A DNA stretch of 64,000 bases from Streptomyces spinosus (GCF_020400655.1 NZ_JAINRC010000007.1:1-64000); one strand, 5' to 3'. Shown: positions 50,845 to 61,075, counted from the first letter of the stretch. Program-made: numbers and translations. Notes: generated by a model from the sequence alone, not told the origin.

Positions 50845-51338
50845 CGCTCCCCCTCCACCAGCACGGCCGACCGGCGGCGCCCTTCCTCGCGGAAGCCCAG
50901 CCGGGTGAAGGCGCGCACGGCACGCTCGTTGCCGCTCCAGGTGTCCAGCTCCAGCCGGCTCAGGCAGTACGCGCCGAACAGGTGGTCCACGAGCATCCGC
51001 AGCGCGTCACTGCCGTGGCCTCGGCCCCAGAACTCCCGTTCACCGATGGTGACTCCCAGGGTGGCCACCCCGGCGTAGGGGTCCAGGTCCCGGTAGTCGG
51101 CCATGCCTATCACGTTCCCGTCCGCCAGGTCCTCGACCGTGAACACGGCCGACTCCCTGGGGTTCAGCCGCAGCATGGTGTCGAAGCCGAGCTGGATCGC
51201 CTCCGCCGTGACCGGGCCGAACAACGGGTCACCCGCCGCGGCCCAGCGCACCACCTCCGGGTCGTTGCGCCACCGCACGTGGTGCTCGGCGTCTTCGGGG
51301 CGCAGTGCGCGCAGTCTTACCAGCATGCCTTCGAACAT
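50790..51338 (-). CDS. GNAT-family N-acetyltransferase (RimJ/RimL type)
   Basis: The 182-residue protein matches the RimJ/RimL group: LVRLRALRPEDAEHHVRWRNDPEVVRW at the N-terminus, the acetyl-CoA region GVTIGEREFWGRGHGSDALRMLVDHLF (Q/R-x-x-G-x-G/A-like) and the C-terminal SRLELDTWSGNERAVRAFTRLGFREEGRRR. It acetylates amino groups of proteins or small molecules. Its stop lies within the ARD remnant of the opposite strand. No operon partner. Confidence 0.92.
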   Translation of the reverse strand: MFEGMLVRLRALRPEDAEHHVRWRNDPEVVRWAAAGDPLFGPVTAEAIQLGFDTMLRLNPRESAVFTVEDLADGNVIGMADYRDLDPYAGVATLGVTIGEREFWGRGHGSDALRMLVDHLFGAYCLSRLELDTWSGNERAVRAFTRLGFREEGRRRSAVLVEGERYDRVLFGMLREEWAKRT

Positions 51339-51512
51339 GGAGTAAACCTAGTCGATCCAGGGATCACCCGGGACGGGAGGTGCTTCCGGCGGCAGTCCGG
51401 TCGTACCCGGCGTATCCGGTCCGGCCGCGCGTCCGAGGCGGTAGCCGCCGACGGATCACGTCAGTAGCCTTGACTGCCATGCTCCTCACTGACGGAGGGC
51501 TCCTTAAGATGA

Positions 51513-51563
51513 CCACCTCCCGCCGCGGATCTCGAGGGCTACGCCGCGATGAGCAAGCGCATG
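51513..51563 (+). pseudogene. 5' scrap of an antibiotic-biosynthesis-monooxygenase-like gene
   Basis: In one plus-strand frame the DNA reads AADLEGYAAMSKRMA, the typical helix just before MAELGETQPGYLG in ABM-domain proteins. The continuation (MAELGETQPGYLGRESLTDE) lies at 52691, about 1.1 kb away. An upstream stop in this frame and the lack of a start leave only this scrap. It ends in the string GAGCAAGCGCATGGC, nearly repeated at 52679-52695. Confidence 0.45.
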
Positions 51564-51565
51564 GC

Positions 51566-52678
51566 TGGCTTTGTTCACGAGAACGGACAGCACATGTTCA
51601 CGACTTCGGGCGGCACCGGTGGAGACCGCTGTTCGAATGCTCATCGGTGGAGGAACGGGCGTCGGGCCTGGGACGCGGCATCTGTCAGTGCTCGCTGGTG
51701 GCGATGTAGGTGCCGTGCCAAGTGTGGTACCACACGGCGCCTGTGGCGGCGTTGACCGAGAGCATGCCGTTGATCTTCCCGGAGCGCATGGTGTGGAGCG
51801 TGTAGTAGCCCGGGAACGCATCGGGTTTGTCGGCGGTCAGGTCGCTGCCCCGATCACGCAGCCACCGCTGGGCGCGATGCTGGGCCTCGTCGGGGGAGAG
51901 CCGGGTCCGTGTCTGACCGCGAGGGTGCATGCCGTAGTCGGTGTTCCACATCATCGCCGGGCCGTACTCGATCCCGGTGTCACCGTCGGCCGGGTCGACG
52001 AGGATCTCGGTGGCGAGCTTCCCGGAGGGGGTCTCCAGTTCGGCGTAGAAGTTCTTCGAGAACTGCATGACCTCGCCGACGCGCAGGCCGAGCCGGTGGG
52101 CGAAGGCGGCGGCGTGCCGGCGCGCCTGGTCGAGGGTCTTCACCGGGGTGCCATCGCCGCGCTGCCAGTAGTGCCCACCCATCATGCCCGGGCCCCACGC
52201 GCAGTCATCGCGACCCATCATGCCCGGCCCCATACCGGGGCCCCATGAGTCCCAGTTGTCCCAGTCGTCGCCCGAGGTCGGACCCCAGCAATCGCTGCCG
52301 GAGGGGCCCGGCCGCGCGGCGGCCCGGCTGAGGGATGTCCCACTGAATGTGTTGCTGTTGCCTGCCACGCATCCGGTGGCCAGCGTGCCTACCAGCGCGA
52401 GGGCAGCCAGCGCGGCGGCGGTACGCCTGTTCCTGCTGCTCATGATCCTCACCCTCTGGACCTTCCGCTCGCATTCGTCCGACCTGGACAGACACGGGGC
52501 CCCTTGCCTTCAGCGTCTCTCCGGGCGTAGCGAACCACCCAGGGCCGTCCGGACTGGCCGGTGCCCCGATCGGCCCTCGCGTGTCCCCTCCGCCGTACCC
52601 AGTCGCCGTGGCCGATGTTCGACTCCGATCCTGTTTCAGCGCCTCCCAAACTGATGCACAAACGCTGCTCAAACTCGT
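51566..52678. other. Candidate 1.1-kb inserted segment
   Basis: The segment lies between two halves of an ABM-like gene. Imperfect inverted 19-mers lie at its ends: GTTCACGAGAACGGACAGC (51573-51591) and the complement of GCTGCTCAAACTCGTGAGC (52664-52682), matching at 13 of 19 positions. Near-duplicate sequences GAGCAAGCGCATGGC and GAGCGAAGCCGCATGGC flank it. It carries only the lipoprotein gene; no transposase is present, so mobility is unproven. Confidence 0.35.
51685..52443 (-). CDS. Lipoprotein with PepSY-like repeats
   Basis: The 252-residue product has a lipoprotein signal (LAALALVGTLATGCVAG, lipobox LATGC), a Gly/Trp/Met-rich segment (GPGMGPGMMG) and two PepSY-like modules: KTLDQARRHAAAFAHRLGLRVGEVMQFSKNFYAEL and LSPDEAQHRAQRWLRDRG...GYYTLHTMRSGKINGMLSVNAATG. 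It should be anchored outside the membrane. The Met-rich stretch could bind metal. ATG 52443 is preferred; a GTG lies at 52452. It is the only gene in the candidate insertion. Confidence 0.75.
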   Translation of the reverse strand: MSSRNRRTAAALAALALVGTLATGCVAGNSNTFSGTSLSRAAARPGPSGSDCWGPTSGDDWDNWDSWGPGMGPGMMGRDDCAWGPGMMGGHYWQRGDGTPVKTLDQARRHAAAFAHRLGLRVGEVMQFSKNFYAELETPSGKLATEILVDPADGDTGIEYGPAMMWNTDYGMHPRGQTRTRLSPDEAQHRAQRWLRDRGSDLTADKPDAFPGYYTLHTMRSGKINGMLSVNAATGAVWYHTWHGTYIATSEH

Positions 52679-52690
52679 GAGCGAAGCCGC

Positions 52691-52951
52691 ATGGCCGAAC
52701 TCGGTGAGACGCAGCCCGGCTATCTCGGCCGCGAGTCGCTGACGGACGAGGACGGCCGGGACCTCGTCGTCATCTACTACGCGGACGAGGCCTCGATCAC
52801 GGCATGGAAGGCCCACCCCGAACATCTCGAGGCACAGCGGCTGGGACGTGAGCGCTGGTACTCCTCGTACAGCGTGGAGGTCGCGCGGGTGGAGCGCGCC
52901 TACGTCTTCGGCCGCGAGGAGGAAGGACCACGAGTGCCGCACGAGGGCTGA
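52691..52951 (+). CDS. 5'-truncated antibiotic-biosynthesis-monooxygenase-domain protein
   Basis: The 86-residue frame gives the C-terminal three quarters of an ABM-fold protein: MAELGETQPGYLGRESLTDE, DGRDLVVIYYADEASITAWK, HPEHLEAQRLGRERWYSSYSVEVARVERAYVFG. Complete family members begin about 25-30 residues earlier with a first strand and the GYAAMSKR-like helix, found instead at 51522-51566. It may be a relic, or a shortened protein started at ATG 52691 without a good Shine-Dalgarno sequence. Confidence 0.55.
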   Translation: MAELGETQPGYLGRESLTDEDGRDLVVIYYADEASITAWKAHPEHLEAQRLGRERWYSSYSVEVARVERAYVFGREEEGPRVPHEG

Positions 52952-52988
52952 ACCGGGGGCTGAAGGCGCGGATTCCGCGGGTGCCGCC

Positions 52989-54572
52989 TCATGTATGTGT
53001 CGGGTACAGCTCGCTGACGTTCGGGCGGGCCGCCGGGAGGTGACGGGCGGCGGGGCCCTGTGCGAAGGCGCGCAGGGCGTTCTCCGTCGTGCGGGTGACG
53101 AAGGTGCGGGTCCGGGCGTCCATCCCGTGGTCGCGGCCTCCGTCGGGGGTGCCGGCCATGAGGGCCTCCACCCAGCGCATGGTGCCGGTGGCGAACACGC
53201 CGGCGCCGCCGGCAGCCGTGTAGTAGGCGGAGTCGCTGTGGCTGCGCCGGCCTCCGCACACCAGGGGCGAGTGGGCCGTGATCTCCAGCGGCGCGGGGAC
53301 GGGGGCCGCGGGTGTGACCCGGTCGTACTCGACGCCGACCAGGTGGTCGAAGGCGTCACCGGGCCGTACGCCCGTTCCCTCGTACAGCCAGTGGTCCGCC
53401 GCGTGGACCACGTACGGCGCGTCCGTCGGGTAGCCCTCGTAGAGCACTCCCGTGAGCGAGGATTCCGGATCCGGCGCCGGGGCCTGGCGGAAGTCGGTGG
53501 TCACCAGGGCGGGCTGGGTGGTGTACAGCGGGTCCGACCGTACGGAGGTCTTGTAGCAGACCACCGTACGGTCCCGTTGGGTCTCCCCCCGCGCGAGGCG
53601 GACCCGCCGGAAACACGTGTTGGCGCCGAGGAAGAGCACGTTGGTGCCGGCGTCGCGGGCCTGGGTGACATGCCGGCGCTGCTCCGGGGTCCAGTACTCG
53701 TCGTGACCCAGGCAGACCACCGCCGCCGCGCCGCGCAGCACCTCCGGGTCGCGGTGCACGTCCGTGCCGGTGGTGTAGGCGAGGGGTATGCCGAGCCGTT
53801 CCGCCAGGACCACAGCCGCCCGTTCGTACACCATGAACTTCTCCGCGCCGTCGGCGTCGTAGGGGCGGTCGAAGCTGACGGCCAGGGAACGGGTGGCGTA
53901 CGCGCCGGAGGCACCGGCGTAGAGGCTGTAGCCGCCCCACCGGTTGTACGCCTGCCAGGTGGCCGGGGCGTGGATCAGGACCGTTCGGCCCGTGCCCTGC
54001 GTGGAGCGCACGATCAGCGGGACGTAGCGCTGGTGGCCGCTGTCCGCGTCCAGCCGCAGCAGGTACGCGCCCTCCGGCCAGCCGGCCGTGCCGACGGTGA
54101 GCGTGCGCGGCCAGTCCGCGCGCACGGTGCGGGTGTCCGGCAGGAAGCGGGGCTCCGGCTGGACGCGGCCGCGCACGCGCTCGGACGACCATACGAGCCG
54201 GGCTTGGCCGCCGCCGTACCAGCCGACGCGGAAGGCCGAGACCCGGAAGGACGACGCGGTCGTCGACACGTACAGGCCGCACTCCTCGCCCGGTGTCACG
54301 CTCACCCGGTCCGCGTAGCCGGCGACGGCCTGGGCAGGGCCCCGGGAGGTGATGCGCCACTCGGGTGTCCCGGGGCGGTCCCGTTCCGCTTCGGGCCGGT
54401 CGGAGGGGGCGGCCCGGGGGTGTCCGCGGGTGGGAGGGGACGCGTCGCAGGCCGCCGTCATCGAGGCGAGCCCGAGGCCGGCGCACGCTCCGAGGAAACG
54501 CCTGCGACCGGGCCGCCCCGCGTGTGCCGTCCCGTCGTCCGGGCCTCCTCGGCGGGCAGGACCGATGCTCAT
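52989..54572 (-). CDS. Tat-exported N,N-dimethylformamidase-like protein
   Basis: The 527-residue protein starts with a twin-arginine signal (RRRFLGACAGLGLASMTAAC) that ends in a lipobox-like MTAAC, so it is probably an exported lipoprotein. The body matches the N,N-dimethylformamidase beta-subunit-like family: LYVSTTASSFRVSAFRVGWYGG, HAPATWQAYNRWGGYSLY, SFDRPYD, VVCLGHDEYWTPEQRRHV, LFLGANTCFRRVRL and a late GVFATGTMRWVEALM segment. Substrate unknown; the domain also occurs in cell-wall-associated hydrolases. No small subunit is adjacent. Confidence 0.85.
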   Translation of the reverse strand: MSIGPARRGGPDDGTAHAGRPGRRRFLGACAGLGLASMTAACDASPPTRGHPRAAPSDRPEAERDRPGTPEWRITSRGPAQAVAGYADRVSVTPGEECGLYVSTTASSFRVSAFRVGWYGGGQARLVWSSERVRGRVQPEPRFLPDTRTVRADWPRTLTVGTAGWPEGAYLLRLDADSGHQRYVPLIVRSTQGTGRTVLIHAPATWQAYNRWGGYSLYAGASGAYATRSLAVSFDRPYDADGAEKFMVYERAAVVLAERLGIPLAYTTGTDVHRDPEVLRGAAAVVCLGHDEYWTPEQRRHVTQARDAGTNVLFLGANTCFRRVRLARGETQRDRTVVCYKTSVRSDPLYTTQPALVTTDFRQAPAPDPESSLTGVLYEGYPTDAPYVVHAADHWLYEGTGVRPGDAFDHLVGVEYDRVTPAAPVPAPLEITAHSPLVCGGRRSHSDSAYYTAAGGAGVFATGTMRWVEALMAGTPDGGRDHGMDARTRTFVTRTTENALRAFAQGPAARHLPAARPNVSELYPTHT

Positions 54573-54731
54573 GACACCTCCCGTGGCCGCGCTCGCCTCT
54601 CACGCGTCCCTCCCGGCCAAGGTGGCACAGCCGTACGGAACGCGCGCGCCCGTCCTCCCGCGAGCTCCGCCTCCACTCACCCGGGCTGCGTGCCGAGGCC
54701 CTGACGAGCTGCTCGGAGCGGCGGACGGTCG

Positions 54732-54743
54732 TACATTCGACAC
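54732..54743 (+). promoter_or_regulatory. Leaderless promoter of the zinc-ribbon gene
   Basis: TACATT (54732-54737) lies exactly 6 nt before the GTG at 54744, with no Shine-Dalgarno sequence. This matches the arrangement at 2260, 12144 and 36948. Confidence 0.5.
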
Positions 54744-54941
54744 GTGGAGGAGATGCCTCGGCGCATCGCCCCCTCGACGGATCGGGCCGCGGCCGCCCTG
54801 TTGCTCGGATGTACTGCGAACCAGGTCGGCTACTGCGGACGCTGCCAGGGGCTGACGCGCCGTTACGGGCCCGCCGCGCAGGTCGTGTGCGCGGCCTGCC
54901 GCGCGGCCGAGGCCCCTTCCCGCGACGACTCCGCCGGATGA
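54744..54941 (+). CDS. Small zinc-ribbon protein coupled to PAP2
   Basis: The 65-residue protein contains two CxxC pairs in YCGRCQGLTRRYG and VVCAACRAAE, a likely zinc ribbon. Its stop overlaps the ATG of the PAP2 gene by 4 bp (ATGA), and its GTG follows a TACATT -10 box by 6 nt, which supports a real leaderless gene. It is too short for a catalytic function; it may be a regulatory or assembly protein of the downstream membrane enzyme. An alternative start is ATG 54753. Confidence 0.6.
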   Translation: MEEMPRRIAPSTDRAAAALLLGCTANQVGYCGRCQGLTRRYGPAAQVVCAACRAAEAPSRDDSAG

Positions 54942-55684
54942 CGCCCGCCCGCACCCGGGCCGGCGCCGTTCCCTCCCCGCGCCGGGAGGCGTCTGTGTAT
55001 GCCGTGTCACGACGCGACAAGCCGCCCAGGGCGCCGCGACAGAGCCGGGGTGTGGGGAGGCGGGCGCCGGCAGGGGCGGTGAGGCGGGCGGAAGCGGACG
55101 CGCGTGATCCGGTGAGCGCGGGATACCAGCAGGTCATGAGGTTGCTTGCCACAGCGCGTGAGATGGACCATCGTCTGACCAAGTGGATGGCCTCCTGCCG
55201 GAGACCCGAGATCCACCGGACGCTGTCGCTGGTGGAGGAAACGGCGGAAGCCACCAAGTTGTGGTGGGGTGCCGCCGCGGTGATGGTCTGGGCCGGCGGC
55301 TGGAGGGGCCGTAAGGCCGCGGTGGCGGGCATGGCGGCACTCGGCTTGGCGCAGTTGGTGTGCAACGGCGTGTGCAAGCAGGTGGTCGACCGGCCGCGTC
55401 CGCCCAAGGAGTGGATCCCCCACGATGAGGTCGAGGACCGGCCCGGTTCCTCGTCGTTCGCCTCCGGGCACACCGCGGCCGCGCTGGCCTTCACCGCTGC
55501 GGTCGCCCCCTCGTGGCCGTCGGCCGGAGCGGTCTGCGCGGTGCCGGCCGCGCTGGTGGCGGCGGAGCGGGTGCAGTCAGGTGCCCACTACCCGAGTGAC
55601 GTCGCCGCCGGTGCCGCGATCGGGCTGGTCAGCGCCTGGCTGGTCAGGCGTCTTCCGCGACTGGTGGTGCGCGTGCGGCGGTGA
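54938..55684 (+). CDS. PAP2-family membrane phosphatase
   Basis: The 248-residue protein has the three PAP2 signature motifs: K-x6-RP in KQVVDRPRPP, PSGH-like SSSFASGHTAAALAF, and SR-x5-H-x3-D in ERVQSGAHYPSDVAAG. Four to five hydrophobic segments place it in the membrane. The first 60 residues are basic and probably cytoplasmic; a shorter protein could begin at ATG 55137. It is probably an undecaprenyl- or phosphatidyl-phosphate phosphatase. The ATGA overlap couples it to the zinc-ribbon gene. Confidence 0.88.
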   Translation: MTPARTRAGAVPSPRREASVYAVSRRDKPPRAPRQSRGVGRRAPAGAVRRAEADARDPVSAGYQQVMRLLATAREMDHRLTKWMASCRRPEIHRTLSLVEETAEATKLWWGAAAVMVWAGGWRGRKAAVAGMAALGLAQLVCNGVCKQVVDRPRPPKEWIPHDEVEDRPGSSSFASGHTAAALAFTAAVAPSWPSAGAVCAVPAALVAAERVQSGAHYPSDVAAGAAIGLVSAWLVRRLPRLVVRVRR

Positions 55685-55937
55685 CCCGACCCCCCGCTGT
55701 GGCAGCCGCGTCGCCGGTCACACGCTCGCGGAGCAGGCCCCGTCCGCCGACCTCGGCACACATGTGGCGTGCCTCCTCCCGGTCGTCGACACGACCCGCC
55801 CAGCCGTGACGGCGTGGCTGCCCGGCGCGTCGGCCCGAGGGTGCCGGTCGAACCCTGGAGTGATGCCGCGCGCTCTTCCGCCCCCACCGCCACGGTTTAT
55901 CATTCAACTGCATTCGGTGCCACGAGGAGGTCGCACC

Positions 55938-56807
55938 ATGGCGGAGCTGGGCCTGGCCGACACGGTCGGCATCCTTCGGCAACCCGGCGTACGGACGCGG
56001 CACAGCAGTACCGGGCTGGGGTGGGAGCGGCTGTACGTCTCCGTCCAGGAGGAGCAGCCCTATCGTGCCGCCTTCGACCCGGCGCCCACGCACCTGCTGA
56101 TCCTGCACCTGAGCGGCCCCGTCACCGTGCGACGGGGACGGGGTGCGGTCACCCGGTCGCGGATCATCCCGGCCGGCGGGCTCTTCCTGCAGCCGGCCGG
56201 CCGGACCCTCGCCGTCGAACTCGGCGGCACGCTGGAGACGGTCCACGCCTACCTCACCGACGACGCGCTGTGCGAGGCGAACGACGGACGGCCCGTGGCG
56301 TTGTCCGAGGAACTCGGCACCACCGACCCCCTGGCCGAGCAGCTTCTGCTCGCGCTGGCCGGCGCGGTGCGCTCGTGGGAGCCCTCGGCCCGTACCTACA
56401 CCGACCACCTGACCGGGATGCTCGCCGCACAGCTCGCCCGCCGGCACGGCGTGCGGGAAGCCGTGCCGGCGGACCGGCGGCCGGGGCTGTCGGCAGCCCG
56501 GCTCGCCGCCGTCCGCGCGCTCATGGAGGAGCGGCTGGCCGAACCGCTGCCGATCGCGGACCTCGCCGAAGCGGCCTCACTGAGCCCCAGCCAGTTCACC
56601 CGGCAGTTCCGGGCGAGCACGGGCCGGTCGCCGCACCAGTTCCTGCTCGCCCTGCGCCTGGAGCGGGCCTGCCGGCTGCTGCGCGCCGGCACCGACCCGA
56701 TCGCCGAGGTGGCCGTCGCCTGCGGGTTCTCCCACCAGGAGCACCTCACCCGGGTGATGCGCGCCCGGCTCGGCACCACCCCCGCCGCGCTGCGCCGCTC
56801 GGGCTGA
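55938..56807 (+). CDS. AraC-family regulator of the hydroxyquinol genes
   Basis: The 289-residue protein has an N-terminal cupin-like sensor domain (about 1-170; YVSVQEEQPYRAAFDPAPTHLLILHLSGPVTVRRGRGAVTRSRIIPAGGLFLQPAG) and a C-terminal AraC double helix-turn-helix (about 190-289; LPIADLAEAASLSPSQFTRQFRASTGRSPHQFLLALRLERACRLL...IAEVAVACGFSHQEHLTRVMRARLGTTP). ATG 55938 follows CGAGGAGG. It is convergent with the FAD monooxygenase gene and probably activates that operon, whose upstream DNA has a 21-bp-spaced direct repeat. Confidence 0.9.
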   Translation: MAELGLADTVGILRQPGVRTRHSSTGLGWERLYVSVQEEQPYRAAFDPAPTHLLILHLSGPVTVRRGRGAVTRSRIIPAGGLFLQPAGRTLAVELGGTLETVHAYLTDDALCEANDGRPVALSEELGTTDPLAEQLLLALAGAVRSWEPSARTYTDHLTGMLAAQLARRHGVREAVPADRRPGLSAARLAAVRALMEERLAEPLPIADLAEAASLSPSQFTRQFRASTGRSPHQFLLALRLERACRLLRAGTDPIAEVAVACGFSHQEHLTRVMRARLGTTPAALRRSG

Positions 56808-57062
56808 CCGCGGCGGCCACGGCCCCGGGTGTCCCAGCGCCGGTGCCCGGCCCGCCCGGGCGCACCGCGGCGCCGTCCCCATGCCCCCGCCCGGCGTGCC
56901 CGGCCGATGGCCGATGGCGACGGCGCCGGCATCCGGGTGACGACGGGCGGAGTGTCGAAGGCGAGGGGCCCGAGACACTGCTCCACTCCCCCGTTCGGCA
57001 CTGGTCCACTCCCCCGCTCGCAGCCGCTCGGCGAGGGTGTCCCGTGAGGACCGGATCCTCCG

Positions 57063-58835
57063 CTACCGCGCCAGGACGCGGCGGAGCGCGCCGAGGAGTT
57101 CCTCCCGCGCCGCCTCGTCGGTCTCGGCGGCGGTAGCCCGGCGCCAGGCGACGTGTCCGTCCGGGCGCACCAGCAGCACGCCGTCCTCGGCGATCTCGCT
57201 GACGCGGCTCCACTCACCGTAGGCGTCACGGCAGTCGTCGTCACCGACGCGGACCACGCGCAACGGTACGCCGAGGGCGTCACCGCAGGCCCGCGCGGCC
57301 GTGTCCCAGACGCCGCCGGACAGGCCGGTCAGCACGGTGAAGACACCGCGGCCGACCACGTCCAGCGTGGAGACGCGCGCGCCGTCCGCGTCGACCAGCC
57401 AGGCGTGCGGCAGCTTGGCGCCCGGCCGGGTCGTCGGCCGGTGCACCAACTCGCGGTCGTCCACCCAGACTTCGGCCGGGCTGTCGTCGGGGAGCACCGC
57501 GCCGGAGACGTACCGCTGGTTCATCTCCACGCCGTGCGCGTTGAACTCGTAGTTCTTCAGCTGGATCGCCTCTTCCAGCTGGCGTCTCTTCTTGGCGCCC
57601 TCGGACGTCCGCGCCCGTATCGCCGCGATCCCTTCGGCGATGGCCGCCGCGTCGCTGCCGCCGCCGACGCCGAGCACGTCGAAGATCGGCCCGAACTGGT
57701 CGCGGCTGAGGTTGGCCCGTTCGACGATCTGCCGTCCCACGGGGGCGCGTTCGGCGGTGTAGCTGTCGAGCAGCGCGGGCCCCGCCTCGCCGCGGATCAC
57801 CATCGCGAGTTTCCACGCGAGGTTGTACGCGTCCTGGACGGAGGTGTTGGAGCCCAGTCCGTTGGACGGCGGATGACGGTGCACGGCGTCGCCGGCGCAG
57901 AAGACCCTGCCGCTCGCGTACTGCTCGGCGCAGGCGTGGTTGACGGTCCACAGCGAGGTCGACGTGATCTCCACCGGCAGGTCCGGATCGCCGACGAGGT
58001 CGCGGACGATCGTGCGGGCGGCCTCCTCGTCGACCCGCGGCGGCGGCTGCTCTATGTCGTAACCCCACACCAGCAGCCACTCGTTCCAGGGGCGGACCAT
58101 GCGGACGAGGCCCATGCCGATGCCTCCGGTGTCCGCGCCGGGCTGCAGCACCCAGTACAGGACGCTCGGACGGTGGGCGCAGTACCGGGCGAGGTCGGCC
58201 TTGAAGACGATGTTCATGCTGCCGGCCTTGGCCATGCGGCCGGCGAAGGGCAGGCCCAGTTGCCCGGCGACCGCGCTGCGTCCGCCGTCGGCGCCGATGA
58301 GGTAGCGGGCCCGGATTGTGAACTCGTCGCCTCGGACCCGGTCGCGCAGCAGGGCGGTGACCCCGTCCTCGTCCTGTTCGAGGCTGAGGAACTCGGTGTC
58401 GAAACGGACCTTGGCGCCGCGGGCCGCCGCGTTGTCGACGAGGATCGGCTCCAGATAGGTCTGCGGCAGGTCGATCATCTCGCAGGGGCTCTTGGCGGAG
58501 TACTCGGTGGCCGTCGCGGGGCCGGTGCCCCAGCTGCGGATGCGGCCGATCTCCTCGCCCGTCAGCGCCGTGCACAGCACGGTGTCCCCCATCAGGTGCG
58601 AGGGGCTGCCGAGGGCCAGCGCCTCGGACTCGACGCCGAGGTCGCGCAGGACCTCCATGGTGCGCTGGTTGGTGATGTGCGCCCGCGGGGTGTTGGCGAG
58701 CCACCCGTACTTCGTCACCAGCAGGGTGCGGATGCCGTAGGTGGCCAGCAGCAGGGCGGCCGAGCCGCCTGCGGGGCCGCTGCCGACGACGAGGACGTCG
58801 GTGTCGTAGCCGTCGAGCGGGGCGGTGGTCGTCAT
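57063..58835 (-). CDS. FAD-dependent phenol/resorcinol-type monooxygenase
   Basis: The 590-residue flavin monooxygenase has the GxGxxG FAD motif (DVLVVGSGPAGGSAALLLATYG), the DG motif RYLIGADGGRSAVAGQLG, and the second FAD motif VFCAGDAVHRHPPSNGLGSNTSVQDAYNLAWKL of the TfdB/phenol hydroxylase group. It should hydroxylate a phenol, probably resorcinol to hydroxyquinol, given the downstream pathway gene product encoded just before it. ATG 58835 has CGAGGAGC upstream; ATG 58856, overlapping the fusion gene's stop (ATGA), would add 7 residues. Confidence 0.92.
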   Translation of the reverse strand: MTTTAPLDGYDTDVLVVGSGPAGGSAALLLATYGIRTLLVTKYGWLANTPRAHITNQRTMEVLRDLGVESEALALGSPSHLMGDTVLCTALTGEEIGRIRSWGTGPATATEYSAKSPCEMIDLPQTYLEPILVDNAAARGAKVRFDTEFLSLEQDEDGVTALLRDRVRGDEFTIRARYLIGADGGRSAVAGQLGLPFAGRMAKAGSMNIVFKADLARYCAHRPSVLYWVLQPGADTGGIGMGLVRMVRPWNEWLLVWGYDIEQPPPRVDEEAARTIVRDLVGDPDLPVEITSTSLWTVNHACAEQYASGRVFCAGDAVHRHPPSNGLGSNTSVQDAYNLAWKLAMVIRGEAGPALLDSYTAERAPVGRQIVERANLSRDQFGPIFDVLGVGGGSDAAAIAEGIAAIRARTSEGAKKRRQLEEAIQLKNYEFNAHGVEMNQRYVSGAVLPDDSPAEVWVDDRELVHRPTTRPGAKLPHAWLVDADGARVSTLDVVGRGVFTVLTGLSGGVWDTAARACGDALGVPLRVVRVGDDDCRDAYGEWSRVSEIAEDGVLLVRPDGHVAWRRATAAETDEAAREELLGALRRVLAR

Positions 58836-58852
58836 GGGTGTGCGCTCCTCGG

Positions 58853-60781
<1,929 letters not shown>

Positions 60782-60862
60782 GGGGTTCTGCCTCCGCCTG
60801 TCATCCGGTGTGTGCCGATGGCTTGGATCACCGAGTGTGCGGAGGAGGGAGGCACGTCGTCC

Positions 60863-60890
60863 TGCACGATGCGCGCGCCGCGCTGCACGA
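60863..60890. promoter_or_regulatory. Direct repeat TGCACGA-N14-TGCACGA
   Basis: TGCACGA occurs at 60863-60869 and 60884-60890, exactly 21 bp apart (two helical turns), 82-109 bp upstream of the fusion-gene start. AraC-family dimers typically bind such direct repeats, so this is the likely activator site for the AraC protein at 55938. Confidence 0.6.
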
Positions 60891-60934
60891 AACACGCGCG
60901 TGCGTGCGGGGCCGGTGCACTGGACACGACACGG

Positions 60935-61075
60935 CCGGGGGCTGTGCGTTCGAGGGCTGCGTGTCCGGGGGCTGTATGTCCAGGGGCTGTGTCCAGGGCC
61001 GATGTGCCAGGTACGGCACGCCGGGGCTGTGTGTCCGGGGCCGATGCGCCAGGCACGAGGCGCCGGGGGCGCGTA
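60935..61075. repeat. Degenerate 15-bp and 42-bp repeats
   Basis: GGGGGCTGTG-type units of 14-15 bp with TGTCC endings recur from about 60937 to 61000. The block GGGCCGATG.GCCAGG.ACG then occurs twice (from about 60997 and 61039). The region is in the 630-bp gap between the fusion gene and the carbonic anhydrase gene; no recognisable gene lies there. Confidence 0.55.

Noticed and set aside
51566..52678. Complete insertion sequence
   Set aside because: No transposase is encoded and the inverted ends match at only 13 of 19 positions, so it is listed only as a candidate inserted segment.
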